DNA of 64,000 nt. Source: Tolypeutes matacus (lineage: Eukaryota; Chordata; Mammalia; Cingulata; Chlamyphoridae). The notes under the pieces are model-generated. The model was not told where the DNA came from. It made no database searches and saw only the letters and a program-made list of their open reading frames with translations. This document shows, one piece after another, positions 25,109 to 35,403 of this stretch; the stretch's first letter is position 1; each line of letters begins with the position of its first letter. The DNA lies in assembly GCA_026826555.1 (NCBI GenBank), contig JAKSZT010054003.1, forward strand, positions 231,258 to 295,257, given 5' to 3'. The translations under genes were made by a program, and so were the position numbers.

Positions 25109-25205
25109 ATGAGTGAGGAAATTCCTGCTTTTGAAAGTCACATTCTGTATTTGGAGAGACAAACACATACACACATAGTTATAACTCCTGTAAGAGAGGT
25201 AAGTA
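25109..25205 (-). repeat. L2 LINE fragment, right part
   Basis: 'gtgaggaaattcctgctttt' and 'tggagagacaaacacatacacac' continue the L2 reverse strand where the left part (24570-24660) stopped ('ccctgcccttgaggagctt ... ggggagagacaaac'). Confidence 0.5.
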
Positions 25206-26458
25206 AAACAAACAAACAAACATACAACAAAAAAATATCCTGCTGTAGTAGCTGCTGGAATAGGAAGGGAACAACTCCATGAGTGATAGGTGAGTGGCAA
25301 GCTTCATGAATAGGTCAAATATGAACTGTGCTGGAGAAATCACAGGTGCTTTCCCTGTGGAAAAATTGAAAAATATATTTCAAAAATCAAGAAGGGTCTA
25401 AACAAGCTGTTCTCAAAAGTTCATTAAGTATTCAGGCAATTGCTGCCTGTCATACAATCTCTACTGACTGTGCTCAAGTTACTACCTGACAGAGACAATG
25501 TTAGTGACCCACAGAAAGCTTTAGCAATTTTTTTTTCATTACCATTTTAAACCAGTGCTAGTTCTAGAGACTCTCATGGTAGAGACACAATTGAATTTGC
25601 CTTCTCTGTGTTGCAGGTCAATTTTATCCCACCAGGATAGCATGTAGGCACAAATTAAGAAATTTGACATTATTGAACTTCTATCCTCATTATCTTTTAC
25701 AATGGCCTACATTGCTTCAGTTATCATGACAAAGAAGCATTTGAATGTTAGAGGACAGATAATGAAGAGAAAGAACCTAGAGGAATCTGGACTTCCCATA
25801 CTTTGAAATCACCAGCTCACTGCAGAATTCCATGGAGGCCCTAGCCCTAAAACCCAATTAGCAACCATGAATCTGGAATCTCAGAGGCAGATCTAGGCTT
25901 TCTTTAGCCCATTTAAGCCTCTTAAGTTTCCTGCTTTAATAAGGTAGATTTATTACCTTCCTCATCCAATAGGCAGTGGAGTAATACATACAGAAATCTT
26001 AAAAAGTAGAATAGTCTATTTAAAGTCAAATATTTCATAAGACTGATCTCTCAAAAAAAAGGTGGTAGCATAAAATACTCCAGGGTACAGTTCTCTCACA
26101 GAATCTTTGAAGAACAACAACAACAACAACAAAAAAAATGGCAATGCCATCTCCCTTAACACTCTGGAAAACAGTTAAAGGGCTGCAGTAACTGGGCAAG
26201 TGCCAAATCAAGAAAACACAGCTTTAAAAATGGTAAAAAGAGTGTGAATATTCTTGCTGTCCTGATTTTGTGATAATCAGGGTAGGCTAAACATTTGCTA
26301 TATTAGAAACCATGCATGTGTCCCCAGACCTAGTTTTTCTCCCTAGGTCTGGTTTTTAGAATGCTGATGATAAACTAAACCTGATTTATTATGTGACCAT
26401 CCTGTATGTGAAAAGACTGTAACTTTGGGTATCTTTGGTCAACCTTAAGAGATATAGC
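25206..26458. other. Single-copy DNA, nothing recognised
   Basis: Contains an AAC-type simple repeat at about 26115-26135 and short A-runs. No ORF of note or recognisable repeat. Confidence 0.45.
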
Positions 26459-27262
26459 AGGGGGACAGATGTGGCTCAGGTGGTAGGGCATCCATCTCCC
26501 ATAAGGAGGGACCTGCGTTCAACCCCTGGGACCTCCTTGTAAAAATTAAAAAAAGAGAGAAATATAGAAGTCACATGGGCCACCAATCACCATGCATGGG
26601 TGAGCTGCCAGGCCCTGTGAGCAGGTGAGCCATCAGGCCCCATCTGCATGTGAGCCTCGATGCCCTGTGAGTGGGTGAGCCACCAGGCCCCATCTGCAGG
26701 TGAGCCATCAGGCCCTGCAAGCAAGTGAGTCATCAGGCCCTGTCCATGGGTGAGCCACCAGGCTCTGTGAGCAGGTGAGCCACCAGACCCCATGAGCAAG
26801 TGAGCTGCCAGACCCCATGTGCAGGTGTGCCACCAGGCCTGCAAGCGAGTGAGCTGTCAGGACCCATGAACAGGTGAGTCATCAGGCCCTGTCCATGGGT
26901 GAGTCACCAGGCCCCACGAGCGGGTGAGCTGCCAGGACCCATGTGCAGGTGCACTGTCAGGCCCCACAAGCCATGCAGCAAGATAATGCCATAACAAGAG
27001 AGTGACACAGGGGAGAGCCAAGATGAGACACAGTTGAAAACCAGGAACTAAAGTGGTGCAGGCGGTAGTAGGACACCTCTCTCCCACATTGGAGTTTCCG
27101 AGGATCAAATCCCAGTGAAGACAGGAGGAGAAGTATGAGAAGAGAGGGCAGGAAACAGACACAGAGAGTTGCCCAACAAATGGACACAGAAACAGCAAAA
27201 ATGGGGGGGGGTAAAAATGGATAAAAGTAAATAAATAAATTAATAAATCCTTTAAAAAATGT
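26459..27262 (+). mobile_element. Composite DAS-type SINE with internal minisatellite
   Basis: Three parts in order. (1) A tRNA-like head (26461-26540) with an A-box-like 'gtggctcaggtggtagggca' and a B-box-like 'gcgttcaacccctggg', then an A-rich tail. (2) A 25-bp minisatellite (26599-26971). (3) A second tRNA-like unit (about 27040-27115: 'gtggtgcaggcggtagtagg', 'ctctctcccacattgg', 'gaggatcaaatcccagtg'), a body with 'cagacacagagagttgccca' and an AAATA-type tail. DAS-SINEs are reported to include dimers and chimeras of a tRNA-Ala domain with an extra ~180-nt module, and this fits that theme with an array added. TSDs are not clear, so two neighbouring insertions rather than one composite remain possible. 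Confidence 0.65.
26599..26971 (+). repeat. 25-bp minisatellite, about 15 units
   Basis: Unit of the form GGTGAGCCACCAGGCCC plus 8 more variable bases ending GCA or ATG. I count about 15 units, nearly all exactly 25 bp; two are 24 bp. Units differ by substitutions, and some higher-order similarity is visible (the 'tgtccatg' ending recurs about 150 bp apart). Antisense frames of 85 and 113 codons here are by-products of the repeat: 25 bp is not a multiple of three, so the reading frame rotates from unit to unit. Confidence 0.92.
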
Positions 27263-27264
27263 AT

Positions 27265-27512
27265 AGGGGAGGAATATTTGGACTATAGTTAGTAGTAATA
27301 CTTTGACAATGCTCTTTCATGATTTGTTAACAAATGTTTTACAACAATGCAGGGTGTTTGTGGGGGGATGATGTGTGGGAGCCCTGTATAATATTATGCA
27401 TGTTTGTTTTGTAAGATCACAATGTTTACTGAACACTTATAGTTTTTGTATGTTCATGTATGAATGATATACTTCAATAAATTATTTTTTTAAAAAAAAC
27501 AAAAACAAAAAC
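27265..27512 (+). mobile_element. L1 3'-UTR end fragment
   Basis: 'ggactatagttagtagtaat' followed by 'tttgttaacaaatgttttac', 'aacaatgcagggtgtttgtg' and 'gtgggagccctgtataat' are the blocks of the short-type mammalian L1 3' UTR (actatagttaatagtaat ... atgcaagatgttaataat). It ends with 'ttcaataaatta' and an A-rich tail (27481-27511). Confidence 0.65.
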
Positions 27513-28231
27513 CTTTCCAAATCCTGAGAGTCCACCTAATCATAGCTCATTCCAACCCACTTTGGTATCTCCTCACAGTTCTTTATCATGTTTTCCCTCA
27601 ATAATGAACTACCACTATTCTTTCACTACACAAACAGAAAATTGTTAAACCATCTCCTATGTTCTTTCTGGGATAAATAAAATACTTCTATTATTTAAAA
27701 AAATGGTAAGAGAATCTCATGTGTCTTTTCTGGCCCCTCCCCCACCCTCCCAACATGGAGGCAGCCAGTGTTCTCGTAGTGGCTCCCTAGCTCTGTTCCC
27801 TATGGAGCAGAATAATCCCTATGTGTATACTGGGATGCCTGCATATAGGTGCCAGTCTTTCCAGTGGCAACCTGAAAGACTGAACTAGGAAATTCTTCTC
27901 AGACTCACCCTCCCAGAACTTAACCTGCATACAGAAGAAGCTAACAGGTCATTAAAACAGTGTAAGAAATAATAAAGTCAGAGACTTGGGGCAAAAGATT
28001 ACATACTTTAAGTCATACCATAGAATACATGGGAGAGGGAGAAAGTCAATTTGAATTCCTCTAAATGAGGGAATTCCTAATTTCACAAAGGAGTTCAAGC
28101 CTAAAACAAGATGCAGGTACAGAAAAGGAAGAGAAGACCCTGGACTTCATTATTGCCTCATGCTGATCTTCTTGAGAGGATAGCTAAACTCTGAAGTAGA
28201 GCAACAACCAAACTTTTTAAAAAAAGTCTTC
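27513..28231. other. Single-copy DNA, nothing recognised
   Basis: Includes a C-rich patch (about 27735-27755, cccctcccccaccctccc). A 61-codon frame over it has no recognisable features. No repeat or exon I can support. Confidence 0.45.
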
Positions 28232-28343
28232 TCACCTGAAATTAATGCAATCAAAGAGTATCATACCCAGAGGAATAGATTAGTTTACAAAAATAATCTT
28301 TCTCTTTTTGGAATTCATAAAATAATCCTGAACTGCCACAGAA
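28232..28343 (+). mobile_element. MaLR-like LTR, 3' fragment
   Basis: 'gcaatcaaagagtatcatac', 'ccagaggaatagattagttt' and 'ggaattcataaaataatcct' match the last ~110 bp of the 13138 copy. It is followed immediately by L1 ORF2 sequence. The 5' part of the LTR is absent. Confidence 0.7.
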
Positions 28344-28349
28344 ATGAAA

Positions 28350-31300
28350 AACTTTAAATGTTTATATTAAAAGAAGAATGTTTTCAACCAGAGACCTAAC
28401 CTCACAACTGGAGAATATAAAAAAGAGAGAGCAATCTAAACCCAAAGTGAGCCAAAGGAAGGAAACAACAAACATAAGAGCAGAGATCAATGAAATAGAG
28501 AATTTTATAAAAGAGAGAATTAACAAAACCAAAAGTTGGTTCTTTGAAAATGTTCATAACATCGAACAAACTTTTAGCTAGATTGACAAAGAAAAAAAGG
28601 GGGAGCATGTAAATAAAATCAGAAATGAAAAATGGGATATTACTCCCAACCCAACAAAAATCAAGAAGATTATAAAGGGATACTAGGAACAACTGTATAT
28701 AAAAAAATTAGATAACTTAGATGAAATGGACAAATTTCTAGAATAACACAAACTGCCCAGACTGACTCAAGAAGAAATAGAAGACATCAACAGACTAACA
28801 ACAAATAAAGAGTTTGAATCACCTATGAAAAATCTCCCAAAAAAGAAAATTCTGGGAGCAGATGACTGCACTGGAGAATTTTACCAAACATTCCAAGAAG
28901 AATTAACAGCAATTCTGCTCAAATTTTTCCAAAAAATTGAAGAGGAAATACTTCCTAACTCATTCAATGAGTCCAACACCGCCTATTATAGAAGTCAGAT
29001 AAAGACCCCATAAGAAAAGAAAATTACATTGTTCCTTATGAATACAGATACACAAATCCTCAACAAAATATTAGCAAATTGAACCTAATAACACATTTAA
29101 AGAATTATTCACCATGATCAAGTGGTGAATTTGTCCCAGGTATCCAAGGGTGGTTCAACATAAAAATATCAATTTATGTAATACCCACTAAAAGAATGGA
29201 GGGAAAAAGAACATATGATCATCTCAATTGATGCAGAAAAGGCAATTGACAAAATCCAGTACCCCCTTTTTTTATAAAAACTCTTAGCAAACTGGGAATA
29301 GAGGGAAACTTCCTCAACATGATAAAGGGCATATATGAAAACCCCACTGGTAGCATCATTCTCAATGGTGAAAACTAAAAGCTTTCCCTCTAAGATCAGG
29401 AATTAAACAAGGACCCCCACTGTCACCACCATTATTCAACATTGTAATGGAAATTCTGGAGAAATATATTAGGCATGAAAAAGAAATAAAAGGATTATAA
29501 CTGCAAAGGAAGAAGTGCAATTGTCCCTGTTTGCAGATGATATGATCCTATATATAGAAGAACCTGAAAAATTATTCAGAACAAATCTACTAGAACTAAT
29601 GAACAAATTCAGCAAAGTGACAGAGTACAATTTCAATACGCAAGAATCAGTATTGTTTCTACACACTAGTGTGGTGGTTTAGCGCTGTAAGTACCCCAGA
29701 AATACATGTTACTAAATTTAATCCACTCCTGAGGGTGGGAACCCATTATAAATTGGATATTTTAATGAGGTTACTTCAGTTAAGGTGTGACCCACTCAGT
29801 GGGGCTGTGTCTTAATCCTATTACCAAAGTCATTTTCTAGCAGAATGAAATTCAGACAGTTAAGAGAAAACCATGGAAAGAAAGAAGGTGAAGGTCAGCA
29901 GAACCCAGAAGAGAAAGGAGAAGTCAGAAGAGGCCACCACATGTATTGCCATGTGACAAAGGAGCCCAGCACCAATGATCACCAGCAGCCAGCCACAGAA
30001 TGCAACAGTTTTCAAAGAAAAAGCATTGCCTTGGTGATGCCTCAGTTTGAATATTTTCGTAACCTCAAAACCATGAGCTAATAAATTCTCATTGTATAAT
30101 CTGATCCATTTCATTGTATTTGCTTGAGCAGCCTAGGAAATTAAAACAATTAGAAATGAACACTCTGAAGAGGAACTCAAAGAAAAACAATTCCATTTAC
30201 AATAGCAACAACAACAACAAAAACCGTGTATCTAGGAATAAATTTAACAAACTATGTGAATGACATACATGGAAAACTACAAAACATTGCTAAAATAAAT
30301 CAAAGAAGATCTAAGTAAAAGGAAGGACATGCCATATTCATGGATAGGAAGACTAAATATCATTAAGATTTCAATTCTACCTATAGTATTTTTACAGATT
30401 TAATGCAATGCCAATCAAAATGCCATCAGCCTTATTTGCAGAAATGGAAAAGCCAAGCAGAAGTCATGGGCCCCTAATAGCCAAAACGCTCTTGAAAAGG
30501 AAGAATGATTTAAAGGAGTCACATTTCCTGATTTTAAAATCTATTACAAACTACAGTACTCATAATAGCAAAGTAAGGATACAAGAACAGACATATAGAC
30601 CAAAGGAATCAAACTGAAAGTTCATAAATAAATTTTCATATTAATGAACAACTCATTTTTGACATGGGGGGCAAGTTCACTCAATGGTGAAAAAAATAGT
30701 CTCTTTGAAAAATGGCTCTGGGAAAACTGTATATCTATATGCAAAAGAATGAAGGTGAACCACTATGTCACACCAGATACAAAATTTAACTCAAAATGGA
30801 TCAAAGATCTAAATTTAAAAATCAGGATTCTAAAACTCCTAGAAGAAAACATAGGGAAGCATCTTCAGGATGCTATATTAGGGAATGGTTTCTTAGACTT
30901 TATACCAAGGGCATGAGTAACAAAAGATAAAGCAGATAAAGTGGATTTCATCAAAATTAAAAACTTTTGTGCAGCAAAGGACTTCATCATGAAAATAGAG
31001 GCATCCTACAGAATGGGAGAAAACATCTGGAAAACATATGTCTATAATCTTACATCTGATATATCCAGAATATATATAGAAGCCCTATAACTCACCAACA
31101 AAAGGACAAACAAACCAATTGATAAATGGGCAAAATCTTGAATAGACATTTCTCCAAAGAAGGTATACAAATGATCAAAAACCCATGAAAAGATGTTTAA
31201 CATCAATTCCATTAGGAAATCAAAATCAAATGCAATCAAAATCACAATAGGATATTTCATACCCTTAGAATGCCCTCTATTTAAAAACAACAAATGATTG

Positions 31301-31720
31301 GGGGGAAGTAGAGAAATAGGAATACTCTTTCAAGTTGGTGGGAATGTAAAATGGTGCAGCCCCTGTGGACAACACTTTGTCAATTCCTCAGAAAGTCAAG
31401 AATTGAATTACGATTTTTGACTTGTAATCCCACTTCTAGGTATATACCCAAAAGAAATGAAAGCAGGGACTTAGACAGATATTTGCCCACTGATGTTCAT
31501 AGCAGCATTATTCACAATTTGCCAAAAGACGGAAGCAAACCAAGTGACCACTAACCAATGACTGGATAAGCAAAATATAGTATATACATACAATAGAATA
31601 TTTTTCAGTCATAAAAAGTAATGAAGGTCTGATACATGCAACAACATGGCTGAATATTGAAGACATCATGTTGAGTGAAATAAGCCAGACACAAAAGGGA
31701 AAATATAGTATGATTTCACA
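28350..31720 (+). pseudogene. L1 ORF2 remnant, split by an LTR
   Basis: Readable pieces in all three frames, in the right order: 'KPKVSQRKETTNIRAEINEIENF' (28435-28510), a 'GADDCTGEFYQTFQEELTAILLKFFQ' block (about 28852-28935), motif A '[13 protein letters not shown]' (about 29222-29262), and the FADD motif at about 29528-29545. After the LTR it continues: 'ENIGKHLQDAILGNGFLDFIPRA' (about 30845-30913) and the C-terminal block near 31351-31550. It cannot be translated as one protein. Ends near 31720. Confidence 0.85.
29670..30148 (-). mobile_element. Solo LTR, MaLR-like, same type as 5831, inside L1 ORF2
   Basis: Plus-strand termini TGTGGTGG...AAAACA; flanks ACTAG (29665-29669) and ATTAG (30149-30153) match at 4 of 5 positions. 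The L1 reads straight through when the LTR is skipped ('acacactag' then 'aaatgaacactctgaagag'), which fixes both edges. The reverse strand shares 'ctgctcaagcaaatac' and 'gaggcatcaccaaggcaatg' with the 5831 copy. Frames of 78 and 84 codons inside it are chance. Confidence 0.85.
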
Positions 31721-31983
31721 GATATGAAATAATTTGAATAAGAAAATTCATAGATTCGGAAACTATAATACAGTTTACCCAAGTCCAGTGAAGGGGTAAG
31801 GAATGGGGAGTTAATGCTTAATTAGTACAGAGTTTCTGTTTGGAGTGATGGAAAAGTATTGGTGGTGAAGGTAACACAACATTGTGAATTTAATTAACAC
31901 TATTGAAATATGTATTTGAAGTGGTTATAAGGGGAAAGTTTAGGTGTTATATATTGCTAGAATAAAAGTTTTTTTTTTAAAAA

Positions 31984-32018
31984 AAACGTAGGATTATAAA
32001 ACACAAACAGCGAAACCC
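31984..32018 (+). repeat. Older L1 3'-UTR fragment, left of LTR
   Basis: 'taggattataaaacacaaac' resembles the block in the short-type L1 3' UTR just before the 'gtaaactatgaactatag' phrase, which resumes at 32655 after the LTR. The LTR target was therefore an L1 relic. Confidence 0.5.
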
Positions 32019-32648
32019 TGTCTTAGTTTGCTAAAGACTGCCAATGCAAAAATACCATAAATGGGTTGGCTTTTATAATGGGAATTTATTAGGGTAAAGT
32101 CTTACAGTTCCAAGGCTGTGAAAATGTCCAAATCAAGGCATCATCAGATGCTGTCTCACCAAAAGTTGGCTGCTGGCAGATCCTGAATTCATGGCCATGT
32201 TGTAAGGCAAAATGGCAGCTGGACTCTGCCTTCTCCTCCAGGCTCACTTCCTCCCCAAATTCAGCTGTGAGCCATCAGGCATTTGACTTGTCTCTCCCCA
32301 GGCCTCCTCTCTTCAGCTTAAGGCTGCTTGCTGATTCCGCCCGCAGGCCTCACTCTCAGCCTCTTAGGACTTCTCTGTCTTTCTGAAGTTGTAGGCAATC
32401 CTGGAGTCCTCTCACACATGGCAGGGCAAAAATGGCAGCTCTCTTTTTCTGTATTCCATTGATATAAGACTTAAGTAAAAGGATTAGGACCCACACTGGG
32501 TCCCACAATCTAAGCAAGGACCTTAACTGAAGCAATCTAATCAAAAATGGTCTAATCAAAAGTTCTAACCAATAGGTTCACAGGCACAGGAATGGGATAG
32601 CTTAAGAACAGAATTTTCTGGGGTCCACAAAACACTCCAACCAGGGCA
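32019..32648 (+). mobile_element. Solo LTR, MaLR-like, 'ACTGCCAATGCAAAAATACC' type
   Basis: A clean solo LTR: TGTCTTAGTTTGC at the start, CCAGGGCA at the end, and a perfect 5-bp TSD AACCC on both sides (32014-32018 and 32649-32653). The head parallels MLT1 block for block (cttagtttgctaaagactgc, ttttataatgggaatttatt, cttacagttccaaggctgtg), which places it with ERVL-MaLR LTRs, but the rest differs from MLT1. A diverged sister lies at 38640-39261 on the minus strand. Probably a xenarthran-specific family; its name cannot be settled without a library search. Confidence 0.9.
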
Positions 32649-32765
32649 AACCCTTATGTAAACTATGAACTATAGCTAATAGTATAATTATAATAATACT
32701 GTTTCATTAATAACAACAAATTTACCACATTAATGTAAAATGTTACTAATAGGGAATCCTGGGAA
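32649..32765 (+). repeat. Older L1 3'-UTR fragment, right of LTR
   Basis: 'gtaaactatgaactatagct', 'acaaatttaccacattaatg' and 'taaaatgttactaatagg' match the short-type L1 3' UTR in order, continuing the piece left of the LTR at 32019-32648. Confidence 0.65.
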
Positions 32766-33564
32766 GTTGCTCTTGCACTACAGTCATATTAATTTTGAAA
32801 CAGCTCAACCTATTTATGTCTCTGAATATGAAAAATGTGAAGAATCCCACAGGTTGAATAAACGTTTTTCTTTACTTTTTTTTTAAACACTGTCAGACCA
32901 ATTGTCTTCTGTGATTCAATACAATCTTTGAAATAAAATAGTGAACAGCATTCCTTTAACCTTTGGAATTATATTCTTAAATTCTTTGTCTTGGTTTCAT
33001 CCTAAATGTTTTATGGATATTGTAAAATAAGCATCTTTTGAAAATAAAACTCAAGATAAAAGTCTAAATGAAACAGGGAAGACAGTGTTGAAGCACAAAA
33101 GGTGTAAAGGGTGTGTATAAAAGATTAGTGTGATTTGCATATCCCAATTATCCATCCCCATTCCACAGCCCTAGTCCCAGTAGACCCATATATTATTTAG
33201 TCATATGATTTTTCACAAAAAATGACATTTGGATTACTCATTAAAGTTCATTATATGACAGGTACATGTCATATTTTAACACTAATTTTTACAAACACAC
33301 ATTTATTATTGAGAAAATAGACTCAGAGAGCTCAAATGACTTGAGTTTGAAACTATGTATATCTGAATCCCAGAGCAAGACTTTCCCTTTTCCTGCCAAA
33401 TTCCCATTTATAAGACTTATAAGGGTTGGAACTCAATTTCCAGCTCTTTCTTTCAGCTATGTGGCTGTGGTCAAGTTGCTTAGCAATCCTCCTCTGCCCC
33501 CTTTTTTCCATACCCTGCAATATCTAAGATGTTTGGAAGCATTAAAATTCCATTTCTACTTCTG
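32766..33564. other. Single-copy DNA with weak MIR relics
   Basis: MIR-like phrases are readable at about 33300-33380 (minus: 'gagaaaatagactcagagag') and 33430-33520 (plus: 'gctatgtggctgtggtcaag'). A 126-codon frame (33266-33646) runs from these relics into L1 sequence and is not a gene. Confidence 0.45.
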
Positions 33565-34668
33565 TGCATTAGAAGAGAACACATGGCAAAATCTACAGGA
33601 CCTTGTATTAGGCAATGGATTCTTAGAGATGACACCAAAAACATGAGCAACAAAAGAAAATAGATAAATTGGACTTTATCAAAATTAAAAACTTTTATGC
33701 ATCAAAGGACATTATCAGAAATGTGAAAAGACAACCTATAGAATGGGAGAAATATTTGGAAATCATATACCTGACAAAGTTTAATATCCATGATATATAA
33801 AGAATTCCTACAACTCAACAACAAAAAGAGAAACAATCCAATTATTAAAAAAAAAAAAAAAAGGCAAAGGACTTGAATAGACATTTCTCAAAAGAAGATA
33901 TACAAATGGCCAATAAGGACATGAGAAGGTGCTCAACATCATTAGCCATTAGGGATATGCAAATCAAAATCATAATGAGATCACTTTATACCCACTTGGG
34001 TGGCTATTATTAAAAAAAAAAAAATACAGAAAATAACAATTGTTGATGAGGATTCTGAGAAATAGAAACCTCATGCATTGCTAATGAAAAATGGAAAATG
34101 GTGTTGCTAATGTGTAAAAAAGTTTGGCAGTTCCTCAGAATGTTAAACATAGGATTATCATATGGTATGTCAATTCCACTTCCAGGTAAATACCCGAAGG
34201 GATTGAAAACAGGGATTTGAATAGGTATTTGTACACCAATGTCCATAGCAACATTGTTCACAAGAGACAAAATGTGGAAGCAACCCAAGGGCAGATGAAT
34301 GGAGAAAGAAAATGTGGTATGTGCACACAATGGAATATTATTCAGCCATAAAAAGGAATGAACCTTGAAGACATCATGCAGAGTGAAATGAGCCAGACAT
34401 GGAAGGGTACATATTATATGATTTCACTTATATGAAATACCTAAAATTAGCAAGTTCAGAGACAGAAAGTATACAGAAAGTATATAGATTACCAGGGCCT
34501 GGGGAGGAGAAGAAGAGGAGTTTTAGCTTAATGGGTAAAGAATTTCTGTTTGGGATAATGAATAAGTTATAGCAATGATGGTGATGATGGTAGTACAATA
34601 TTGTGAATGTAATATTGTGGAATTGTGCACACAAAAGTAGTTAAAATGGGAAGTTTTGTTGCAATAAA
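33565..34668 (+). mobile_element. L1 LINE 3' end, 5'-truncated
   Basis: Starts in the ORF2 C-terminal region ('cattagaagagaacacatgg', 'caggaccttgtattaggcaa') and runs through 'gacaccaaaaacatgagcaa', 'cccagacatggaagg'-type ORF2 end and the short 3' UTR ('gtagtacaatattgtgaatg', 'aaaatgggaagttttgttgc', aataaaaac). It overlaps in content with the 28344 element, so it is a separate insertion. A 16-A run interrupts it at about 33847-33862. Non-coding now. Confidence 0.85.
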
Positions 34669-34674
34669 AACAAT

Positions 34675-34745
34675 ATAAATAGATAGATGATGGATTCAGT
34701 ATATAGATAGGTAGATAGACTAATTGATGATAGATAGATCAATCT
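34675..34745 (+). repeat. GATA-type microsatellite
   Basis: Interrupted GATA/TAGA units (tagatagatga, gataggtagatagac, tgatagatagatc), probably grown from the tail of the L1 that ends just before it. Confidence 0.8.
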
Positions 34746-34879
34746 CAATAATATCCAGGATGGAGAAGGAACAGATCTGTAGAACAATCGGTAAAGTTGT
34801 AAGGAGGAATAATGAGTCAAGGGGAGAGGTTTCTGCTGCAGGAGAAGTTAGAAACTTGGGATTTCTAGAGATATCTCTG

Positions 34880-35403
34880 TACACTGTTGTCCAATAGAAA
34901 TACAATGCAAATCACACATAAAATTTTCAATTTCCTATTAGTTATGCTAAAAAAGTAGAAGTAAACAGGTGAAATTAATTTTAATATATTTTATGTAATC
35001 CATTGTATCTAGGTTACAATTTCAACATATAATCAATATAAAAATTAATGAGGGAAGCGGCTGTGGCTCAATCAGTAGGGCTCCTGTTTACCATATGGGA
35101 GGCCCCGGGTTCGGTTCCCGGGGCCTCCTGGTGAAGGCAGGCCCGCCCGCACGGCGTGGTTAGCTGATCCAGCGAGCACAAGCAGCAAGGGGTGGGGGTG
35201 GGGGGTAAATAAATAAATAAATAAAATCTTAAAAAAAAAAATTAATGAGATATTTTACTTTCTTTTTTTATACAAAGTCTTAAAATTCTGATATGTATTT
35301 TACACTTAGAGCACATCTCAATTCAGACTGGCTACATTTCAAGTGCTCAATAGTAACATGTGGTAAGAGACTATTGTACAGGACAGCATATCTGTAATAG
35401 CTC
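34880..35403 (+). mobile_element. hAT-type MITE carrying a DAS-type SINE
   Basis: Imperfect terminal inverted repeats: 'cactgttgtccaatag' at the left and 'ctattgtacaggacagca' at the right. Between them are blocks I remember from an old mammalian non-autonomous DNA transposon (gtagaagtaaacaggtgaaa, ttaattttaatatattttat, gtattttacacttagagcac, acatttcaagtgctcaatag). I do not give a MER number. It has no transposase. A SINE at 35053-35240 interrupts it; without the SINE the element is about 330 bp. Confidence 0.7.
35053..35240 (+). mobile_element. DAS-type SINE, intact structure
   Basis: A tRNA-derived SINE of about 190 bp: A-box region 'gctgtggctcaatcagtagg', B-box 'gggttcggttcccgggg', a GC-rich linker (gcccgcccgcacggcgtgg), 'gcgagcacaagcagcaaggg', then AAATA units and 'aatcttaaaaaaaaaa'. 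TSD ATTAATGAG lies on both sides (35044-35052 and 35241-35249). The A and B boxes form an internal RNA polymerase III promoter. This sequence type is the armadillo lineage marker in the window. Similar copies are at 43153 and 52540. Confidence 0.92.

Larger units (their letters stand above)
28344..31982 (+). mobile_element. L1 LINE, 5'-truncated, with nested LTR
   Basis: A plus-strand L1 that enters part-way through ORF2 and runs to its poly(A) (aataaaag near 31961, then T/A tail). An LTR at 29670-30148 is inserted in the reverse-transcriptase region; L1 sequence resumes on the other side with only the short duplication. The 3' UTR is the short type (about 250 bp after ORF2), unlike copies A and B. 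Many stops and frameshifts. 5' truncation is the usual fate of L1 insertions. Confidence 0.88.

Noticed and set aside
26599..26971. CRISPR array
   Set aside because: The 25-bp repeats are head-to-tail with no spacers, in a mammalian genome.
26587..27198. Repetitive minus-strand ORFs of 85 and 113 codons rich in W, H and G
   Set aside because: They are translations of the 25-bp minisatellite. The unit is not a multiple of three, so no stable protein repeat exists.
33266..33646. 126-codon plus-strand ORF
   Set aside because: Its end is L1 ORF2 sequence and its beginning is MIR relic and unique DNA; a chance join.
35053..35130. tRNA gene
   Set aside because: The A and B boxes are present but they belong to the head of a SINE with TSD and A-tail; the same applies at 26461, 36640, 43340, 52540 and 53607.
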